In this document: piece by piece, positions 56,761 through 64,000 of the stretch
Numbering within the stretch: position 1 is the first letter of the stretch
How the letters are laid out: the number at the start of each line of letters is the position of its first letter
Assembly: GCA_030248215.1 (NCBI GenBank)
Contig: JASANG010001400.1
Location: forward strand, 62,001-126,000
Reading direction: 5' to 3'
Source of the DNA: Enoplolaimus lenunculus
Lineage: Eukaryota; Nematoda; Enoplea; Enoplida; Thoracostomopsidae
DNA length: 64,000 nucleotides
The notes under the pieces: generated by a model
The model's input: only the letters and a program-made list of their open reading frames with translations
Told to the model about the DNA's origin: nothing
The model's database searches: none
Position numbers and translations under genes: made by a program

Positions 56761-57706
56761 CACGGTGCAAAGCAGGACTGGATTATACCGAAATCGGAAT
56801 CGAAACAGCAAACTTATACCGAAATTGTAATTGGAATCGGAGTAGAATTTTTGTGACTGTACGAATAATTTGCATTGGCAAATATAGTATTGTTTTAAGG
56901 TGTCAAGCTGGAGGTTCGCTTAAGAATTACATCGTGGATGCACAGAAAATTTATATAGATGGATAAATCAGAAAATCTGTAGATTTCCAAGATCAATAAT
57001 TCAAGAACCAAACATAAGAAGAAGTAGATTTTTATTAAAGCTTAATAAAGACAAACTTAGACGATGTATTCAGATTTTATCAGGACATTGTTGGTTAAGT
57101 TATCACTTATTTCGAATGCGAGTAGCTCAAGATAAAAATTGTTCAGAATGCAATGTAAGTGAGACCGCTGAGCACTTTTTATGCGTATGCAAGCGGTGGG
57201 AAGACAAACGCGAGCAATTTCTTGGTAGGAAGACATTAGCTGTTAGAGAAATTAGATCTCTTGATATAAGGAAAATTTATAAGTTTATTGTTGAAACAGG
57301 ACGTCTAAAGCTTAATGTAGAGTGACACACAGAGTATATAAGGTCGTAGGATGTCGCAATGGACAATGTTTTTAATTTGTCTACGCGAACGACCACAGAG
57401 GCGTCATATCCTTTTTCTACTTTATCTATCTATCTGTCTGTTGGCTGGTAATAATTTTCAAATAGGTTGTATGATCTCATTGGCGATGATCTGTAGTGCT
57501 AAACTACAATCAATTATTGATAAGTTAACTCATCTAAAACTATTTAATAGATAAATAATGCAGCATTTCATGCAACGTATCACGTCAAGTAGGATTAAAA
57601 TAAGAATTTCAAAATTCGATTTCGATTGACTGTGCAATCGGCATCGAAATCGGAACTCGTTTTCAATCGGAATTCTAACCGGAATCGGGATTCGGGTTGC
57701 ATCCTG
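56761..57706. mobile_element. Family B hAT-like element B3 carrying a LINE tail
   Basis: Reverse orientation: CACGGTGCAAAGCAGGACTG at the left, ATTCGGGTTGCATCCTG at the right. The flanks GTCATAAC (56753-56760) and GTCATATG (57707-57714) agree at 6 of 8. Comparison with B1 shows that about 520 bp at 56910-57430 are foreign. Confidence 0.75.
56910..57430 (+). mobile_element. 5'-truncated LINE tail inserted in B3
   Basis: An open frame at about 57020-57324 ends in LNVE and TGA. It encodes RFLLKLNKDKLRRC, ILSGHCWLSYHLFRMRVAQD and the zinc-knuckle CSECNVSETAEHFLCVCKRW, the pattern (C-x2-C-x7-H-x4-C) found at the C-terminus of RNase-H-bearing LINEs (I, LOA and R1-like clades). A 3' UTR follows and ends in CTATCTATCTGTC, a short tandem tail. 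B sequence resumes with TGTTGGCTGG. Confidence 0.8.
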
Positions 57707-58283
57707 GTCATATGGGCAAGTGTACAGAATTTTTTGGCGGTATAATATAAGTGTCTCTTACAATTTCGGTCCCAAAAAATTGAGCAATTAAATTTTTGTA
57801 CAAAGCTTATTTTACTTATAATTCGATATTATGTAGCGAAGTTGCAGCAAACGAGTTTGAAGGATCAGTTTGTGCACAATTTATCAGTGTGACTGCTTTC
57901 AGTTGGCTACACTGGTTTGATGTTATATTAGCATTTCATGAAACCGATACGTAAGACAAACTTCTCAGTGAATGTGCTTTCTGTGTATATATATTTCTTG
58001 AGTTGACCGGGTAAACTAGTTTGATTTACCCGCTCAAGCTTGTAAACCCTGGGGAGACACAAAGTATATCAGAGTTGTGTGGTCGGTTAAAGCTGCGGTG
58101 GTCGCGTCGCTGATGCCAGCGGCAAAATTAGCTATAGAATTATTGATAGCATACGCGTGGTTGACTGCCAGTCTAAAATTACTGTTCAGTTTAACTTGTT
58201 CCGCAGTCGTTTGTGATCTCTTTTATCTCCTGTGTCTCTATTGATGTAGTGTGTCTTGACGCTGTGACATGGGATTTCATATA

Positions 58284-58512
58284 CTGTAGTGACCCGAATA
58301 AGAGGGGGTCCCCATTTCGAGTCCCAATCAATCAATAAAAGTCCGTATAACCAAATTAGAGTCCATAAATGTCAATTATCCTTAATTGCAGTGCGTAAAT
58401 TACTCCAGGACCAAATGAGTTTAGTTCGAATCTTTAAAGCATAGTTAAGTTTTGAAAGAACTTTAGTAAGTGTAACCTTGCATTATCGCTTATGTTCTTG
58501 ATACAAGAATCG
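58284..58512. mobile_element. Family D element, truncated copy D2
   Basis: TA then CTGTAGTGACCCGAATAAGA, followed by a reverse-complement match to D1 (AGTCCATAAATGTCAATTAT against ATAATTGACATTTATAGACT). It breaks off at GTTCTTGATACAAGAAT, where a family B end follows. Confidence 0.75.
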
Positions 58513-58557
58513 CAAGTCGTTTTCAATCGGAATTCTAATCGTAATCTTGCACCGTGG
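58513..58557. mobile_element. Family B terminal remnant
   Basis: GTTTTCAATCGGAATTCTAA and TCTTGCACCGTG match the right end of B3. It abuts the truncated D2 copy, so a deletion or rearrangement joined them. Confidence 0.6.
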
Positions 58558-60230
58558 TCTTTGTTTGTCCCTAACGTTTAAGAAAGCGATATATTCCAAG
58601 CTAAGTTCTTGTTAAATAAGGTTTTACCCAAAATTGAATTAACTTTAAACTTTGAACGAGTTGCCAAATGTCTAAGGTACTACGACACCAGTTACCACTG
58701 GCCTCTTGCCATGAATTACTTGGCTTTTACGCCATTAACTTGCTTAGTCTTAACGTATGCATACACAATATGTATCGTTTTTTGTGGAACCTAAGGTACA
58801 TAAACTGTTGCGCGTTAGTGGTCACAGATTTTACTGTGGTCGCAGTATATGGGTATATATCCAGTAAAATACGTGCCAGTTGTCAAGAAGTTCTTTGAAG
58901 CCGGAAATGCATATAGACGTTTTGATTGAGTTCGCTGAAGCACTATATATACGTACTAGTTGTCGGAAATCACTCACTTGCTATTGGAAATGGTTCAACT
59001 TGAAATTAGTTTCTTTTCAAAGCTTAGAGGTATTCCAGTAACAATGGTGTTTAGTTTTAGCGTTGTTCCTGGAATTTGTAACAGTTGCCAAAATCTTGAT
59101 ATATAAACAGAAATTTTAGTTTTGTTTGCTTATAGTCGGACTGGTCTGCGTTAGGTTTAAGCCTTCATTATTTCGTTTCGTTAGCGTTTGCATTCAAAGT
59201 CTCGTGAAAAGTTTGCATTAAATGTCTCGTCAAATAATTAAGAAAACGTACTGTTAATCAGAAGTACTTTGTAATGAAACAGGGAAAAATGCAGAGAAGC
59301 TATATAAATGAATTAATTTCTATGGGGACGGTTGTAACTGTCTGGTCAGGTGTTTAAATTGGTTGTGCCTTTGCGAAATTTGGTTAGAGTTCTATTTCGC
59401 AAAAAGATCGTATTCTTGACAACTCGTAGCCAGTTTAACCTGCTGGGGGGTATTGGGGCAAAAAATTGCAGTCAGGAGGAGAATGCGATGGGGCGGAAAC
59501 TGTCCACTCGAACGTGATATTGATTTACATGGGTACACGGCATCACACATCAGATATTTTATGCATTTTTGTTTTATAGTGAATGTGAAATATTACGTTA
59601 TAGATTACAAAATTGTGTATAATAATGTATACTAATTACTAACTCAAACTACCAACATTGTGCGTATTTGTTGCGTTTAGCTTAATTATTACGGCATGTA
59701 GTGCACTGCATTATTCACGTTATTTTATCAGCTCTTCATAACCACTTGCCTCTCCACTTGACACTTTTGTAAATTGTGCGAATTTCTTTGCCCGCTCTAA
59801 ATTTGTATAGCCTTTCATTTCTTGGTACGGGTGCGTTTCGTAAATTTTTTCGAACCCTGCTATGTTTGTCGAGAATTGATCTGTCGAAATCATTGCTCAT
59901 ATATAGTGCAAAAATATATAAATAACATGTTAGAAGGAACGTTGTAAATGAATTATTTGGCATATATATAATGAAATTACTCTGTCTTTTATACACCAAT
60001 TACTAAGCTCATAGTCGAAGAGCTGGATTTGGATGGATGCGTGATCCTAAATCGCTACACAATTGCACTTGCATGCCATATACGCTGTAGTGATAATGAT
60101 ATTTTTCTTTCGCCGCAGTGTTCGACAAAAATTTTGCGACGCTGTGTGTTTCAGAACGAAAGAGGTGAGTTTCTATTGTATGAAAATGAAAATGCAACGA
60201 TATATTACAGATATCCCGGGGCCAAGTAAT
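58558..60230. other. DNA with one minor unassigned frame
   Basis: No gene supported. A minus-strand frame at 59736-59900 (54 residues, MSNDFDRSILDKHSRVRK, ending VKWRGKWL) is basic and looks protein-like, but it has no family match in my knowledge and could be an element remnant. Confidence 0.35.
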
Positions 60231-60235
60231 ATGGA

Positions 60236-60437
60236 TTAAGGATAGCGCTATACTTTTGTTGATGTCTGACGCCGTCCGTCGCCGTGCGTCACCCGTACGG
60301 CGGCGTCCATCACCGTGCGATATCGTATGCAAATAACTTACGTACGGTGACGTACGGTACGAATGGTGACGGACGGCGTCGTACGGATGACGCACGGTGG
60401 TGGATGGCACCTGACGTCCAGTATAACGCAACCCTAG
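60236..60437. mobile_element. CpG-rich palindromic MITE, about 200 bp
   Basis: Outer ends AAGGATAGCGCTATACT and, inverted, CTAGGGTTGCGTTATACT. The core is strikingly GC- and CpG-rich (GACGCCGTCCGTC at 60268 and its perfect inverse at 60368; CGTGCGTCA with inverse near 60388). The arms are permuted rather than simply inverted. Confidence 0.6.
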
Positions 60438-61215
60438 AGTTCAAATTTTATGTACCTTTTGCTTTGGCCTAAGCATGTATGTCAGAGTGCTATAGAGTTT
60501 TTTTATCATATCGCGAGTAATTTCCGGAACCAGAAAATAAAAAATACTGGAATCTCAGAACGGAATAGTGCAAAACGCCGTATTTCTTCAACGTGTTGGT
60601 AAATATAAACGCATACTACATTTTTAGGTAACCAGGTGTCAATGCATACGTATAACTGCAGAACGGGGAGTGCAAAGTTCTGTTCGTCTTTTGGGATAAC
60701 CACAGCAAAGCCAAATCTACATAAATAAGTTTTAAATAAGATTTGAGGGACAATTTAAAATAACGCTTGAGGTTCTAGGTAATTTATTTGCATTAGTAAC
60801 GAGTGGCTGAGCCTTTGTTGTGTATATACGGATTAATGTATAGATTACAGTGCGGGGAATCATTATTCTTTCAGATAATATATTCTGTACTTGTTTCTGT
60901 TCGTACGTTTGGTGTTTAAGTTTGTTTCGTTTTTCTTAGAGTTGTTATATTTGGGCCATTGTAGCGTTTGTGCAATTGTCGCATTTGGAGAATTGTCGTT
61001 TGGGAAATTTTCGCAATTCGATCTAGGACTGCTAGTGTACTTTTAAGCAGCTGGTGGTATTACCATATCGTAGTAACCAAAAATATTCTATTTAAACACA
61101 CTGCGTACCGTTTGTTTAATTTTACAGCTTGTACAAAATGAAATCTGATAACTTGTTGACGAACAAGTAAACTATGACGGTTTTGGTTTCTAGCTTAAGC
61201 TTATCTACTTGCAAC

Positions 61216-61418
61216 CAGGGGCGAATCCAGAGAGGGGACGGATGGCACCCCTCCTCGTCAGTAAGAGTTTTATGATAAAATGATAACGTCCCTACCTTAC
61301 AAGTTTGTTACTTTATGCTTCGAAAATTGCGTTTGGGTTCTGGCTGGTTCCGCTCACAAGGTCTGTTCACAATACAAATAGCGTGCCCCTACGTCAGATA
61401 CTTTTGGGCCCGCCACTC
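61216..61418. mobile_element. hAT-like MITE, 203 bp
   Basis: Left CAGGGGCGAATCCAGAG, right CCCGCCACTC. The flanks CTTGCAAC (61208-61215) and TTTGTAAC (61419-61426) agree at 6 of 8. Internal C-runs, no coding capacity. Confidence 0.6.
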
Positions 61419-61426
61419 TTTGTAAC

Positions 61427-64000
61427 ATAAGTTTAGTTTCATAACGATATCAAGCAACCTAAAATTAATCAATTTTATTGTTTCATATTCGCTATAGGGT
61501 TGTTTGCACCATACGGAAATTTTGTGAAGCAAGCAGTTTGATGTATCTTTGCCCAGAAACGTTCTGAAATTCATTAGTTACCTTAACTGTGTTTCATGAA
61601 CGAAAAACATAGAAGTTCTTAAGGCCTATTGGCATAAATATACTGCGTTTTGCTGCTATTAGTCAAAGAGCACTGACAAAATTTAAGAATATGAAAAATT
61701 TATTAATATGATGTGTGACGAGACGTGGAGTAGGTTCAAGCAGGCTGGCATCGAATTTACGATTTGACCGAACCTGGATCCATTACTTATTTACCGAATC
61801 CCAATCCGAACCTGGCATATTACGAATTTCCGGTATATCAATGAGTTGTTTCAGAATAAAACTAAATAAAAGTGGGACATTTTGCATATCGAACTCAAAA
61901 ATTAATATCATTTATTATTCCAGTAAAATATTCGTTTTTTTTGCAAAAGCAGTTATTTCGTGTCGAACCTCAGTTGTCAAATTTGTGAGCAACGAACAAA
62001 AATATTGATTCATATTAAAAGTTATTTAAATTTTAATGTTTAAAAATGTAAACATTTGTCGCTCAGTGTATGTTAAGGTGGGTCCGGTCGACGAGATATG
62101 GGGACAGATTTGTATTGTATCTTCACGCAACCGCTCAGCTCATAACACTGCGCGATGTATTTTGGTTCACGTTACTTTGTGGTTCAGCTGTCGTGTTTGT
62201 TTTGAACACTGCCCGCAGCTTAAAATTTGTTCATATTAACAACTTTACGACTTTCATTTCATAGATTGAAAGTTAAGGTTTCGCTAAATATGTGATAGCT
62301 ATTTATGCGAATCAATCAACTAAAGGAGTTCGTTTTAAGACTGTTTGCAGTTTTAAAATTGAAATTGATTGCAATGGCGATGTTTTTGTCTGTTTTGTTT
62401 ATGTTGTTCGTTCATTTGCTTGTTCAGGTTGTCTGGACGGAAGTGGTTGAGTTCATTTTCAATGAATAGTATGCAGCTGTACGTTGAATATATACATACG
62501 TATATCAGTTGTTGTGTCTACCAAGGTACGACTACGGTATGATATTAATTTTAGTGATTTTTTCACCGGAACCGGATGATAACCGGGCTTTAACATATAA
62601 ATTTGTGCTTTGTTGAGTTGAGTGAAAGTATATGTTCACTTAATGAAAATTAATTTTAGGTGGTTTCATTTTAGTTCAGTGGTAAAAACAAAAGCTTCTT
62701 GACTTGTCCGCAAATGCAGTCGCAGCTGTATGTTCAGTACGTGTCCGTAAAAAATTAATCTAAAATGCTATATACCACGGCAATTTATCGCCTGCAACTT
62801 GTAACCCGAAACATCGTCGACTCGAAATTTTGCCGCCCATCTTTGCGTTTGGTTTTTTATGATTCTCGACGAACTGAATTCAACGGTACCATTTTTATGG
62901 CTGCGTGACCAACGGTTCGGAAGTTATGGCCCTCTAGATTATAGTGCAAACAGGCACAAATTGGAACATGAAGTATCTAATGGAAGTATACGACCGCTAC
63001 CACCACTGAATTCTATAAGTATAATCGTTTCGTGATGTGCTGTCCCCGGCAACACATGTACATACGCCTTTGACTAGAACAGATTGATGCGGCGTTTTCA
63101 AGTCCAATAACAAATGTTACAGCTAAACGTTAATAAATGCACGAATGATAAATGATTGTTATTGATTTCAGTACTGCATTATTGGTAGTTTAATAATAAC
63201 GATCCATTCGTATTCGTTATCTTAGCATTTTGAATGCGCGTCACTTTGAGTTTTTCTGACTGTAGATAGGTAGCTATGTTTTAAAGCGAATTGATTATCA
63301 TTTTTATTACCTTGTCTTGTTTCACTTTCGATTTCAGTTGAGGCAGAATTTGTACACCTCCGGTTCCGGTCGTTTCACCACCGGTTTCACCCTGCCAGCT
63401 GAGCGTTACATTGTATTTGGGCGAAGGTACCGATTCAGGACCCGTCTTACTAAGCACATGCTGTCTTGACTAAGGTGCATATACAGAATGTCTACCGTGT
63501 AAGAATTAAATCAAAAGTAGTCGTTCCTATAGATCCTTGAATTTAACTCGATTGAAAAAATAAAACATCTTCGAAAAGTTTACATTGAAATTCAACTTCA
63601 ACCTTATAATAATATGCATAAGCTTAAACGCAAACTTTAGCGTAACCATATTAAACCAGTCAGAATCAATGTCGAAATATTAATACATGAAACTAGTTTT
63701 AGAAAAACTATCCCGCCCCTCTGTCAAAATGCTACTAAATAATCATGACGTATATGAAGAAATCGGATATTTTCCGTTATCCCCCCAGACTGCGTTTACC
63801 AAAAAATCGATAGATTTAAGAACTTTGCATATTTGAGCTTGTGATGACCTCCCCTGATCATTCCACGCCTAAATTTGAATTTTTTTAAAATTCGATTTTT
63901 AAGATCCCAAGTCGAATAATGTTAAATTTTCCGGAACCAGTCGATGCGTCGAATGGTACAGCGCCAAATCAGTTATTGCACCATAAAAAATCAAATATAC
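61427..64000. other. AT-rich DNA with element crumbs
   Basis: No gene supported. Small CCGGAACCGG-like remnants lie near 62565 and TTCCGGTCGTTTCACC-ACCGG with TTTCACCCTG near 63361-63395, the latter a probable family A end. Confidence 0.4.

Overview
The window is animal nuclear DNA. It is AT-rich and intron-rich, splice sites follow the GT-AG rule (many acceptors read TTTCAG or TTTTAG), and the intergenic and intronic DNA is packed with short DNA transposons, tRNA-derived repeats and LINE debris. The phylum cannot be fixed from sequence alone; an invertebrate is likely from the compact exons, CAA-rich glutamine runs and an RNase-H-type LINE tail.

Two gene territories are arranged head to head. 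On the minus strand (25968 down to 4992) a complete 22-exon gene can be read with every splice phase matching. It encodes a predicted 1974-residue ZMYND8 (RACK7/PRKCBP1) orthologue with PHD, bromodomain, zinc cluster, PWWP, long disordered middle, coiled coil and MYND finger. On the plus strand are two coding blocks: exons at 34356-36814 and a giant 6.5-kb exon at 47165-53650 with a likely tiny last exon at 54810-54839. Both encode Ser/Thr/Asn/Gln-rich, mostly disordered protein that I do not recognise. They may be one gene or two.

The 8.4 kb between the divergent genes (about 26-34.3 kb) holds a tandem array of tRNA-like units, several hAT-like MITEs and a 3.3-kb interval with ends resembling terminal repeats that carries a decayed reverse transcriptase. 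The introns and the right end carry the same families. I sort them into: A and B (both hAT-like, termini CAGGGTGCAAC, 8-bp duplications, subterminal CCGGAA or CCGATT words), C (elements built from ~150-bp tandem units), D (TA-duplicating, Tc1/mariner-like), F, I, J and several singletons. Nesting is frequent: C inside A inside a tRNA-like repeat, D inside A, C inside B, and a LINE tail inside B.

Right of 54.8 kb there is no convincing gene, only elements and plain AT-rich DNA.
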